Assembly (NCBI RefSeq): GCF_009604385.1
Contig: NZ_WEGJ01000034.1
Location: 1 to 64,000 of the forward strand
DNA: 64,000 bases
DNA from: Streptomyces smaragdinus
GTDB taxonomy: Bacteria; Actinomycetota; Actinomycetes; Streptomycetales; Streptomycetaceae
Reading direction: 5' to 3'
The position numbers and the translations under genes are program-made. The notes beneath the pieces are model-generated. The model was not told where the DNA came from, searched no databases, and saw nothing but the letters and a program-made list of their open reading frames with translations. Shown in pieces: positions 50,998 through 58,602 of this stretch (positions are counted from its first letter, which is position 1; each line of letters begins with the position of its first letter).

Positions 50998-51789
50998 GTG
51001 GCGGATACCGCCATGGCTGGGCTCGGTTCCACGGATTCCACGATGTCCGACGACCCCTTGGACCGCGCCGTCTGGCGGCTGCGTTCCCGCGCGTGCTGGG
51101 ACGACGCGGCGGCGCTGCTGGAGCCCAAGGCGGCCACGGATCCGGGGGCCGCGCTGCGCCGCGCCTCCCTGCTCGTGGAGCGCTGCATGTACACCTCCGC
51201 CGGCTGGCAGGACGCCGAGGACGCCCTGCGCGCGGCGGAGTCGCTGGCCTCGGACGACGAGGAGCGCGGCGGGGCCGCCTGCGAGCGGGGGTATCTGGCG
51301 TACGTCTCCACGCTGTTCCACGACCGGGACCGCTCCGACGAGGCCCGCTCGGCGCTCGGCCGGGCGGCGGCCCTGCTGCGCCCGGGATCGCCCCGGCGCC
51401 CGCTGCTGGACTACCGGCGCGGGCTGATCGCGCAGCACGTGACGAAGCACGCCGACGCCGCGGAGGCCGCGTTCCGGCGCGCGCTGACGGGGGCGGTGGC
51501 GCAGGGCGACCTGCTGCTGTGCTCGTCCATCAACCGCCATCTGGCCGCGCTGGCCGTGGAGTCCGGTGAGCTGGCGGAGGCGCGCGAGCTGTTCGCCGAG
51601 TCGCTGCGGATCCGGGAGGAGCTGGGCTATCTGGTGGGTACGGCGCCGGCGCTGATGGCGCTGGCCGACGTCCATCCGGAGCCGCAGGCGGGCCGGCTGC
51701 GGGCGGAGGCGGCCCGGCTGGTGCGGCTGCTCGGCGGGGTGCCGTCGTGGCTGGCGAAGCAGCTGGGGGTCACGGTCACCCGGGCGTGA
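50998..51789 (+). CDS. TPR-like helical-repeat protein
   Basis: A 263-residue, largely alpha-helical, soluble protein with tetratricopeptide-like repeats: AWRLRSRACWDDAAALLEP, TSAGWQDAEDALRAAESLA, DEARSALGRAAALL, HADAAEAAFRRALTGAVAQGD, and AVESGELAEARELFAESLRIREELG. The later units, each with the alternating small and large residues of TPR helices, are the clearest. No enzymatic motif is seen; such proteins usually hold other proteins together. GTG at 50998 follows CGGGAGG. The 3' end overlaps the convergent regulator by 14 bases, which could give antisense pairing. The gap to the kinase (164 bases) has its own palindrome, suggesting separate transcription. Confidence 0.75.
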   Translation: MADTAMAGLGSTDSTMSDDPLDRAVWRLRSRACWDDAAALLEPKAATDPGAALRRASLLVERCMYTSAGWQDAEDALRAAESLASDDEERGGAACERGYLAYVSTLFHDRDRSDEARSALGRAAALLRPGSPRRPLLDYRRGLIAQHVTKHADAAEAAFRRALTGAVAQGDLLLCSSINRHLAALAVESGELAEARELFAESLRIREELGYLVGTAPALMALADVHPEPQAGRLRAEAARLVRLLGGVPSWLAKQLGVTVTRA

Positions 51790-52780
51790 CGCGGGACACC
51801 CAGCCCCGTTCGTACGCCTGCCACCCGAGCTGCAGCCGGGTGGCGACGCCCACCAGCTCCATCAGCCGCTTCACCCGCCGCTGCACGGTCCGCAGACCGA
51901 CGTCGAGCTGCTTGGCGACGCTCGCGTCGGTCAGGCCGGCCAGCAGCAGCGAGAGGATCTGCAGATCGACGTCGTCCGGCCCGTCCGCGGCGCCCTCCAC
52001 CAAGGCCGCCCCGGACCCGTCGGCCGGCGTCAGCCTGAGCGGCAGGGACTGCTGCCAGACGCTCTCGAAGAGCCCCGTCAGCGACTCCAGCAGCCCGCTG
52101 GCGTGCACGATCAGCGCGGCCGGCTCCGCGTCGCGGCCGGTCAGCGGGACCATCGCGACCGTACCGTCGGCGACGACGAGCTTGGTGGGCACCCGTTCGG
52201 CGAGGCGGACCTCCTCGCCGCGGCCCAGGGCCTCGGCGAGGCCGCTCACACTGCCCGGGCCGTTCAGCACCTCGCGTTCGATCACCACGCGGTAGTGCAC
52301 GCCCCGGGTGCTGGCCTGCTCCTCGGCGCTGTTCTCCGTGCTGGGCACGGCCATCGGCTTGCCGGTGACCAGTCCGCAGACCTCGCGGGTGGCGCCGAGC
52401 TGGAGCTGGCGGAAGCGGTGGGCGACGGCGGCGGCGCCGGTGACGACCTCGATCAGATCGTGTACGGGCGGCTCGGAGGCCTCCGCCCGGTACTCCTTCG
52501 CCAGCAGGGCGGCGGCGAGTTCGGCCTGCTCCAGCTCGTGCCGCTGCTGGGTGAGCAGCGCCCCGAGGGCCACGGCGGGCGGGGCGGCGACCCAGCGGCC
52601 GGGGCGGGCGGAGGACTGCGCCGCGAGCCCCTGGCGCTCCAGCCGGCGCAGCGTCCGCGCGGCCTCCTCCTCGGGGAGGGTCAGCCGGTGCGCGAGCTCG
52701 GGCACCTCGGCGGCGCCGAGACCGACCAGGGCCCGGTACGCGGACTCCTGTACCTCGTCCAGACCTATCGCGTTCAGCAC
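51776..52780 (-). CDS. TrmB/LuxR-type transcriptional regulator
   Basis: A 334-residue regulator with two DNA-binding ends. Residues about 5-70 form a TrmB-like winged helix (GLDEVQESAYRALVGLGAAEVPELAHRL...EEEAARTLRRLERQGL). A middle region of about 180 residues looks like a ligand or phosphate-type sensor and has no clear motif. Residues about 268-330 form a LuxR-like helix-turn-helix (ILSLLLAGLTDASVAKQLDVGLRTVQRRVKRLMELVG), typical of the Streptomyces helix-turn-helix regulators that act in development or antibiotic control. GTG at 52780 is preceded by GGGGAGGA; the frame also opens at 52810. It overlaps the convergent TPR-like gene by 14 bases. Confidence 0.88.
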   Translation of the reverse strand: MLNAIGLDEVQESAYRALVGLGAAEVPELAHRLTLPEEEAARTLRRLERQGLAAQSSARPGRWVAAPPAVALGALLTQQRHELEQAELAAALLAKEYRAEASEPPVHDLIEVVTGAAAVAHRFRQLQLGATREVCGLVTGKPMAVPSTENSAEEQASTRGVHYRVVIEREVLNGPGSVSGLAEALGRGEEVRLAERVPTKLVVADGTVAMVPLTGRDAEPAALIVHASGLLESLTGLFESVWQQSLPLRLTPADGSGAALVEGAADGPDDVDLQILSLLLAGLTDASVAKQLDVGLRTVQRRVKRLMELVGVATRLQLGWQAYERGWVSRVTPG

Positions 52781-52885
52781 GTGCGTTCTGTCCTCCCCGC
52801 CCCACCGCACCGGAGTTCACCACGGCGTCGACCGGCCGCACAACCCGCCGGGACATCATCGCCCCAAGACCTCCCCCCTTGCCAA

Positions 52886-52901
52886 GACCTGTCGGCAGGT
52901 C
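52886..52901. promoter_or_regulatory. Inverted repeat in the divergent gap
   Basis: GACCTG-TCGG-CAGGTC, perfect 6-base arms, lies between the divergent regulator and PP2C-like genes, about 106 and 93 bases from their starts. An AAGACCT direct repeat flanks it. A candidate operator for the LuxR-type regulator. Confidence 0.35.
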
Positions 52902-52993
52902 ATCGCGGTACGGGGCCGCCGCCGAAGTGGATCTCGGGCGGCGGATATCGCCGAGGCGGTTTCCGGGGGCGGCGGACTGTGGACAATAAGGGC

Positions 52994-54286
52994 ATGGCAC
53001 AGCAGGGGGAAGCGCACGAGGACAACACCGGCCGGGACCAGGGCTGGTGGGACGAGCTGTACGAGCCGGGGGCCGCGGACACGGGGCCGCCCGCGTCCGG
53101 CGGGGACACGATCGACGACCGCTTCGACTCCGCGGTACGGACGGTGGCGGAGGAGGAGGACGGCGCCCAGGAGGCGCCACCGCTCCCCCCGCCCGACCAC
53201 TCCCCGCAGAGCACCCTGCGCCTGCGCCGCGACGCCTCGGACCCGACCGCGGGCGCCCTGGCCCCGGACGACCCGGCGCCGGCGCCCGTAACCCCCCGGT
53301 TCGAGGCCACCCCCAGACCCGCCCCCGTACACCTCGACGACCGCCCGCCGTCCCACGCCCCCGGCCCCGCCGCCCTCCCCCCGGTCACCGCCGCCGGGCT
53401 GGCGGACCTGACGCCGGACACCGAGCTCGACGGTGCCACCCACGGCACGATGACCCTCCGCTGCGCCTCCGCCCGGGGCGACGGCGCCCGCCAGCGCGGG
53501 GAGCCCCGCGGCGACGCCCTGCTGACGGCGCGATTCGGCACCGGGGACAGCTCCCTGCTCCTCGTCGCCGTCGCCACCGGCGCCCGGGACGGCACGCCCG
53601 GGAGGCTCGCCGCCCGGGACGCCTGCCTCTGGCTCGGCGGCTCCGTGGGCCGCAGCCACGCGCGGCTGGACCAGGACATCCGGGAGGGCCGGCGGGGTTC
53701 GCTCAAGTCCGGGCTGCACCGGCTGACGGGGCGGATGTACGGGCTGATGCGGGCGAAGGCCGCCGAACTGGGCCACTCCCCGGACGAGTACACCGCCGGG
53801 ATCCGCTGTCTGCTGCTCCCCGCCGATCCCGCGTGCCGTATCCGGGTGTTCTTCGGCACCGGACCCGGCGGGCTGTTCCGGCTGCGGGACGGCGACTGGC
53901 AGGACATCGAGCCGGAGCCCGGCGGTCTGGAGGGCGGCGGCCCGGTCGTCGGCTTCGGCTCACGGCCCGAGGAGCCCGCCGGGCGCCCCCAGGTGCCCGA
54001 TCCGCGCGCCGAGCCGCCGGCGAGCCCGCCGACGCTGCTGGACGCGGCGGGTCAGCCCGTACAGCCGTTCTCCTTCCGCGCCTCGGTCGCCCGCCCCGGC
54101 GACACGCTGCTGCTCGCCGGCGCCGGCCTGGCCGCCCCGCTGCGCGGCGAACCGGCCCTGGCGGCCACCCTGGCCGAACGCTGGCGCGAGACCCCGCCGG
54201 ATCTGGCGGCGTTCCTCGCCGACCTGCAACTGCGGGTCGAGGGGCATACGGACGACCGCAGCGCCGCCGCCGTCTGGGAACGCTGA
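52994..54286 (+). CDS. PP2C-like phosphatase-domain protein, probably catalytically altered
   Basis: A 430-residue cytosolic protein. The first 130 residues are acidic, proline-rich and probably disordered. The rest resembles a PP2C/SpoIIE-fold protein: CASARGDGARQRGEPRGDALL (about 160-180), then LLLVAVATGARDGTPGRLAARDACLWL, YTAGIRCLLL and RVFFGTGPGGLFRLRDGDW. The usual metal-binding DGxGG strand reads ATGARDG, so one key aspartate seems missing and the protein may bind a phosphoprotein or regulate a true phosphatase without hydrolysing. ATG at 52994 is the start of the tract without stops that agrees with a normal intergenic gap; the ribosome binding site is weak (ACAATAAGGGC). It is convergent with the DUF2637 gene across a strong terminator. 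Confidence 0.72.
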   Translation: MAQQGEAHEDNTGRDQGWWDELYEPGAADTGPPASGGDTIDDRFDSAVRTVAEEEDGAQEAPPLPPPDHSPQSTLRLRRDASDPTAGALAPDDPAPAPVTPRFEATPRPAPVHLDDRPPSHAPGPAALPPVTAAGLADLTPDTELDGATHGTMTLRCASARGDGARQRGEPRGDALLTARFGTGDSSLLLVAVATGARDGTPGRLAARDACLWLGGSVGRSHARLDQDIREGRRGSLKSGLHRLTGRMYGLMRAKAAELGHSPDEYTAGIRCLLLPADPACRIRVFFGTGPGGLFRLRDGDWQDIEPEPGGLEGGGPVVGFGSRPEEPAGRPQVPDPRAEPPASPPTLLDAAGQPVQPFSFRASVARPGDTLLLAGAGLAAPLRGEPALAATLAERWRETPPDLAAFLADLQLRVEGHTDDRSAAAVWER

Positions 54287-54300
54287 GGAGTCGTAGGACA

Positions 54301-54343
54301 CTTACGCGCCCGGCGCCGCCCTGATCGGCGCCGGGCGCGTAAG
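54301..54343. terminator. Perfect bidirectional hairpin terminator
   Basis: A 17-bp perfect stem (54301-54317 with 54327-54343, CTTACGCGCCCGGCGCC) and a 9-base loop sit between the stops of two convergent genes (54286 and 54356). It has no T-tract, so its action would depend on stem strength, and it can serve both strands. Confidence 0.88.
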
Positions 54344-54355
54344 CCCTCCGACAAG

Positions 54356-55318
54356 TCACCCGAACTGCTGCTCGAGCGCCTTGAGTTTCTGCTCCAGCGT
54401 GTCCAGCCGCGGCGCCGCCTCGTCGTCGGCGACACCGGACGGGTCCGCCGGCGGTTCCACGGCCGGACGCGGGCGCCCGGCGGGCAGCTGCGCGGCTTCG
54501 GCTGTGGCCGGCTGCTGCCCGCCGGGCGCCGCCCAGGCGCTCTGCGCCCCGCCCCGTTCCAGGGCCTTGACCTGGGCCCTCTCGAGCCGGGACAGATGCC
54601 GCTGCTCCGCCCGGTCACGCTCCTTGTCCCGGCGCTCCTGCCGGACCTCCTCGACGGCCTCGTCGAGCGTACGGACGTTCTCCAGCAGCATCAGCGACCA
54701 GGCCCGGAAGGTCTCGCGCGGCGCCCGCAGCCACCGCACCACCCGGATCTGCGGCAGCGGCCGCGGTACGAGCCCCTGTTCGCGCAGCGCCGCCTTGCGC
54801 GTCTGCTTCAGCGCCCGGTCGAAGAGGATCGCCGCGGAGAGCGACATCCCGGAGAAGAACTGCGGCGCGCCCGCGTGGTCCATGCCCCGGGGCGCGTGCA
54901 CCCAGTTGAACCAGGCGGCGGCCCCGGCGAAGAGCCACACCAGCATCCGGCTGCCGAGCGCCGCGTCACCGTTGCTGGCCTCCCGGACGGCGATGACCGA
55001 GCAGAACATCGCGGCGCCGTCCAGCCCGAACGGGACCAGGTACTCCCAGCCGCCGGTCAGATTGAGGTTCTGCCGGCCGAAGCCGACCAGCCCGTGGAAG
55101 GAGAGCGCCGCCGCGACCGCCGCGCAGCAGAAGAGCAGCAGATAGGCGAGGCTGCCGTAGAGGGTCTCCTTGCGCCGGCGGCGCTGCTCGCTGCGTTCCC
55201 ACGAGTCGGCCTCCGCCGTGTCCGGCTTCCTGCCGCGCAGGAGCAGCAGCACACCGGCTCCGATGCCGCACAGCAGGACGACGCCGGGCAGCAGCAGATC
55301 AAGACCCTTGAATTCCAT
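54356..55318 (-). CDS. DUF2637-domain membrane protein
   Basis: A 320-residue membrane protein. Residue 1 follows GAGGGG by 8 bp. Four likely transmembrane helices are seen: about 5-27 (LLLPGVVLLCGIGAGVLLLL), 54-76 (SLAYLLLFCCAAVAAALSF), about 95-112 and about 125-140 (MLVWLFAGAAAWFNW). They form the DUF2637 region common in Streptomyces, some of whose members resemble DNA-transfer or spore-related proteins. A cytoplasmic tail of about 150 residues is highly charged and coiled-coil-like (VRQERRDKERDRAEQRHLSRLERAQVKALER) and ends in a second short coil (TLEQKLKALEQQ). Function unknown. It is convergent with the PP2C-like gene. Confidence 0.82.
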   Translation of the reverse strand: MEFKGLDLLLPGVVLLCGIGAGVLLLLRGRKPDTAEADSWERSEQRRRRKETLYGSLAYLLLFCCAAVAAALSFHGLVGFGRQNLNLTGGWEYLVPFGLDGAAMFCSVIAVREASNGDAALGSRMLVWLFAGAAAWFNWVHAPRGMDHAGAPQFFSGMSLSAAILFDRALKQTRKAALREQGLVPRPLPQIRVVRWLRAPRETFRAWSLMLLENVRTLDEAVEEVRQERRDKERDRAEQRHLSRLERAQVKALERGGAQSAWAAPGGQQPATAEAAQLPAGRPRPAVEPPADPSGVADDEAAPRLDTLEQKLKALEQQFG

Positions 55319-55458
55319 CGAACGCGCCCCTCGATGCTCCTCGTGCCCCGTGATGCCCCGGAGGCATCCTGGCCCGAACCCAGCCGACATCCTGGCGGAA
55401 TCGGTTCGTACACCCGGCGATTCGGGATGCATCCACCCGATGGGGTGGTGTTGGCGCG

Positions 55459-55506
55459 GTTCGCCTGCGGAGCGCTTGATCCAGGCGATAACGGGCGCAG
55501 GCGAAC
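55459..55506. terminator. Hairpin after the ferric-iron reductase gene
   Basis: Perfect 11-bp arms (55459-55469 GTTCGCCTGCG with 55496-55506) separated by 26 bases, ending 2 bases beyond the reductase stop. The long loop makes it a moderate terminator candidate. Confidence 0.6.
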
Positions 55507-55508
55507 GG

Positions 55509-56366
55509 CTATCGCGTGAGCCGGGCGACGCGGTCCGCGTCGCAGGTGCGGGGGCAGGTGACGCAGGTGTCCTCGGGGCGCAGGGTGTAGTAGAGGCAGC
55601 AGCTCGCGCGGTCGCGGGTGACCAGGTCCTCGCCCGCGGGGCCGGTCAGCGTACGGAAGCTCGCGCCGCCGGCGTACGGGGCCGCACCGGCGCCCGGCAG
55701 CAGCAGACCCGCCTCCGCCTTCGCCCGCTCCTCCTCGCCGAGCAGGCTGCCGATGTACCACAGGCCCTCGACGATCTCGTCGGTCGCCATGCCCCACAGG
55801 GCGCGTCCCCGGCGCCGGGTGCGCGGGCCGAAGGCGGCCAGGACCGGAGTCAGGTGCTCGGCGACGGCGGCGCGCAGTTCGGCGCGCAGCGCCTCCTCGC
55901 CGGGGACGGTGTACGCGCCCGGCTCGCCCGCCGCCGGGTCGCCGGGGAGGCAGGCGAAGCGGCCGGGGCGGACGGCGAGGCCGCCCGCGTCGCGGTTGAC
56001 GTGGACGGCCGGCGCGGGCAGGCGCGGCACGCGGCGGTGGAGGAACCACGGGATCGTCATCAGCAGGCACACCGGCCAGGCGTACCGGTGGAGGCCGAAG
56101 GTGGCGACGACGTCGGGCCGGCCGGGCTGCCCGTAGTCGCGCAGGATCTGCTCGTCGTCGCGGGCCAGGAAGGCGTCCAGGGCGGCCCCGCCGGCGGCGA
56201 GCTCGGTGGCCGGGGTCCAGCCGGCCGCGGTGTCCGGATCGCGGTCGGCGGCGGTGAGTTCGGTCACGGTCAGATGGCCGTAGACCTCCGCCAGCCGGGC
56301 GTACGCCGGGGTGAGCGGCGAGCGGTGGGCCCGGGCGGGGGCGGGCCGCGGGAGGGGCGGGGTCAT
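55509..56366 (-). CDS. FhuF-type ferric-siderophore reductase, [2Fe-2S]
   Basis: A 285-residue protein of the FhuF-like ferric iron reductase family, which reduces iron released from siderophores in the cytosol. The diagnostic C-terminus is visible: CC-x10-C-x2-C (about 259-275, CCLYYTLRPEDTCVTC), the atypical ligand set for a [2Fe-2S] cluster. The upstream part has the FhuF-like fold segments DYGQPGRPDVVATFGLHRYAWPV and ALWGMATDEIVEGLWYIG. The ATG at 56366 starts a good domain; the frame to 56447 is probably untranslated. An iron box lies just upstream (56398-56414), so iron starvation should switch the gene on. A hairpin follows the stop. Confidence 0.88.
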   Translation of the reverse strand: MTPPLPRPAPARAHRSPLTPAYARLAEVYGHLTVTELTAADRDPDTAAGWTPATELAAGGAALDAFLARDDEQILRDYGQPGRPDVVATFGLHRYAWPVCLLMTIPWFLHRRVPRLPAPAVHVNRDAGGLAVRPGRFACLPGDPAAGEPGAYTVPGEEALRAELRAAVAEHLTPVLAAFGPRTRRRGRALWGMATDEIVEGLWYIGSLLGEEERAKAEAGLLLPGAGAAPYAGGASFRTLTGPAGEDLVTRDRASCCLYYTLRPEDTCVTCPRTCDADRVARLTR

Positions 56367-56397
56367 ACGGACGGCACCACCGGAGATCGCGACGGAC

Positions 56398-56414
56398 AAG
56401 GTAAGGCTTACCTT
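56398..56414. promoter_or_regulatory. Iron box (DmdR/IdeR-type operator)
   Basis: AAGGTAAG-G-CTTACCTT is a perfect 8-base palindrome around one G, matching most positions of the actinomycete iron-box consensus TTAGGTTAGGCTAACCTAA. It lies 32 bases before the ferric reductase start and 55 bases before the proposed GntR start. It predicts Fe-dependent repression by a DmdR/IdeR-type regulator of the reductase, and possibly of the divergent GntR gene as well. Confidence 0.88.
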
Positions 56415-56468
56415 ACCTGCATGATTCCCGGGTGCCGCAAGAGGCACGGTGCCCTAGGGTTCCTGGCG

Positions 56469-57095
56469 ATGAGCATCGGAGAAGCGGGGACCGGCCCGCG
56501 CGGCGACAGCACGGTGCGGGACCCCGCCCGGGTGCCCGTGCAGCGGGGCGGGGCCGAGCGGGCCCCCGTCCGGCTGGACCGCGCCTCCGTACGGGCGAAG
56601 ACCCTGGCCGCGCTGCGGGCCGCGCTGGCGGACGGCCGGCTGCGCCCCGGCGAGGTCTACTCCGCCCCGGTGCTCGCCGCCCCCCTCGGCGTCTCCGCCA
56701 CCCCCGTCCGCGAGGCGATGCAGATACTGGCGGCGGAGGGCGCGGTGGAGGTCCTCCCCAACCGCGGCTTCCGGATCGTCCCGCCGCCCGTCGCGGCGCA
56801 CGTGGCGGCGGTCCGGGCGCTGCTCGTCCTCCCCGTCGTCGCGGCGCATCCCCCGGACCCGGTGTATCTGCGCCCCCTCGCCGAGGAGGCCGGCGCCGCC
56901 GCGGACCGCGCCTTCCACGCCGCGCTCCTGGCGCCCGCCGGCAACCCGGAGCTGGACCGCGTCGCCGCCGACCTCTACGACCGCGCCGCCCTCCCGCCGT
57001 CGCCCCCGCACGCCCGCCTCGCCCTGCTCCGGGCGCTGACGGACGGCGACGCCGACCTGGTGCGTGACCTGCTCGAAACGCTGCTCGGAGCGTGA
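56469..57095 (+). CDS. GntR-family transcriptional regulator (FadR-like)
   Basis: A 208-residue regulator. The winged helix at about 40-105 reads RAKTLAALRAALADGRLRPGE...LAAPLGVSATPVREAMQILAAEGAVEVLPNRGFRIVP, the FadR/GntR DNA-binding consensus. The C-terminal helical part (about 110-208) is a shortened FCD-type ligand domain (FHAALLAPAGNPELDRVAADLYDRAAL, then DLVRDLLETLL), whose effector is unknown. ATG at 56469 is preceded by AGGG; an in-frame ATG at 56421 abuts the iron box and adds residues unlike the domain. It is divergent from the ferric reductase and its operator lies in the same gap. Confidence 0.85.
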   Translation: MSIGEAGTGPRGDSTVRDPARVPVQRGGAERAPVRLDRASVRAKTLAALRAALADGRLRPGEVYSAPVLAAPLGVSATPVREAMQILAAEGAVEVLPNRGFRIVPPPVAAHVAAVRALLVLPVVAAHPPDPVYLRPLAEEAGAAADRAFHAALLAPAGNPELDRVAADLYDRAALPPSPPHARLALLRALTDGDADLVRDLLETLLGA

Positions 57096-57179
57096 AGGGA
57101 CGCCCCCGGCGGGGGTGTTCGGACCCCCGGTCCTGGCCGATGTCGGTCCGGCGGGCTATGCTCACCGGCGATGACCACT

Positions 57180-57197
57180 CAATCTTTTATTCGATTG
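57180..57197. promoter_or_regulatory. AT-rich inverted repeat before the MoxR operon
   Basis: CAATC-ttttattc-GATTG, 30 bases before the start of the unknown protein gene that leads the operon. The AT-rich spacer stands out from the surrounding GC-rich DNA, so it may be a -10 region or an operator. Confidence 0.4.
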
Positions 57198-57226
57198 GGG
57201 GAACCGTCCGCGCAAGGTGAGTGCTG

Positions 57227-58528
57227 ATGCCCACCGAGACCGCGAACGGGATCTCCCCGCTTTCCTTCTGGCCGCGCGTGCGTGCGTACGCCGTGCCGCC
57301 CTCCATGATCGAGAAGGCCACCGCCCGGCGTCGTGCCGGGGACTGGGCCGGCGCCTGCGTCGCCGCGGGCGTGGACGTCGATCTCAATCTCCGTGCCGCG
57401 GCGGACGCGTACGGCCGTGAGCTGGCCACCGCCGTCCGCGCCGATCTGCGGCATCTCGCCCCCGACCTGCTGCGCTGGCATCTGCCGCGGATCGCCCCGG
57501 ACGGTCTGCTGCGCCCCGGTCTGACCCTCCCCCTGGCCCGCTACGACCCGGGCGGCGTGCGGCTCGTCGTCCGGACGCCGCCGGCGTGGGCGGAGGGCGG
57601 TCAGCGCGTCAGCCTGACGCTGTGGGATCCGCGCCGTCCGGCGGACGGGGCCTTCGGGCATCCGCACGCCCGGCCGGGGCGGCGCTTCCGGTTCGACCTG
57701 CACCGGCATTTGTGGGACACCCGCCGCAGCGGCGAGCTGCGCGAGCGCGCCGGGGCGGGTGACGGGTCCTGGCGGGCCGTCGACCGCTGGGGCGCCGAGG
57801 CCGCGCTGGTCCTGCGCGACCAGGGGCGGGCGGCCGGCTCCGTGCTGGTGCGGCTCGCCGCCCGGGAGCGGGTGCTGGTGGATGTGGGCGCGGACGGCGC
57901 GCACACGGTACGCGGGGCGCCGGACGGTCCGGTGCCCGCGCTGCCGGTGCTGCCCGACGCGGCGACGTGGACGCTGCCGGACCTGGCGCTGCTGCGGGCC
58001 GGCGCGATCGCCGCCGGTGAGCTGCATCCCCTGGTCGCCGCCGCCCTCGCACCGGACGATCCGGTCGACGTCGGTGGCACGCGGGACGCCGCGGGGCAGC
58101 CGCGTGTCGTGGAGTGCCGGGGGGCTCGCCACCGCATCGGGCTGGTCGACGGGGTGCTCACGGCGCTGGACCACGATCCGGCCGAGGTCCGCCGGGAGGA
58201 GCTGCTGATGGCGCTGACCGGCACACCGCTGCCGTGTCTGCGGGCCATCGACCGGGCGCACCGCCGCCCGCAGTCGCTCACGGACGTCCGCGAGCGACTG
58301 GACCACGGCGACTTCACCGGCGCGCTGTCCGTCGTCGAGGGGCTGCTCGGCCCCGCGGCGGTGCTGCGCGACGGCCCGCTGCGCGACGAGCTGGAGGCCG
58401 CCGCCGAACGGCGTATCGCGTACGGGCTGTTCCGGGCCGGACTGGCCGAACCCGGGCGCAAGCACTCCGTGCGCCAACTCGCGGACAGAGACCGCCGTCC
58501 GCACCGCCGGAAGTCCGCCACGCGCTGA
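57227..58528 (+). CDS. Unknown protein at the head of the MoxR-VWA operon
   Basis: A 433-residue cytosolic protein, not recognised. It has no signal peptide, membrane helix or cysteine motif. The N-terminal third is alpha-helical (MIEKATARRRAGDWAGACVAAG, RELATAVRADLRHLAPDLLRWHLPRI), the middle is rich in beta-type segments (GVRLVVRTPPAW, ERVLVDVGADGAHTVRG), and the end is strongly basic (RKHSVRQLADRDRRPHRRKS). The ATG at 57227 has AAGGTGA 6 bp upstream. It lies 74 bp before a MoxR-type ATPase and, with it and the following metallopeptidase/VWA gene, forms one likely operon, suggesting that it is a substrate, adaptor or effector of the ATPase. Confidence 0.7.
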   Translation: MPTETANGISPLSFWPRVRAYAVPPSMIEKATARRRAGDWAGACVAAGVDVDLNLRAAADAYGRELATAVRADLRHLAPDLLRWHLPRIAPDGLLRPGLTLPLARYDPGGVRLVVRTPPAWAEGGQRVSLTLWDPRRPADGAFGHPHARPGRRFRFDLHRHLWDTRRSGELRERAGAGDGSWRAVDRWGAEAALVLRDQGRAAGSVLVRLAARERVLVDVGADGAHTVRGAPDGPVPALPVLPDAATWTLPDLALLRAGAIAAGELHPLVAAALAPDDPVDVGGTRDAAGQPRVVECRGARHRIGLVDGVLTALDHDPAEVRREELLMALTGTPLPCLRAIDRAHRRPQSLTDVRERLDHGDFTGALSVVEGLLGPAAVLRDGPLRDELEAAAERRIAYGLFRAGLAEPGRKHSVRQLADRDRRPHRRKSATR

Positions 58529-58602
58529 TCGCGACCTCATTCCCCAGGCCGTTCCCTCTGCCCGGAACGGCCCCTGCCCGCTACCCCGAAAGGTGATCCC
58601 AC

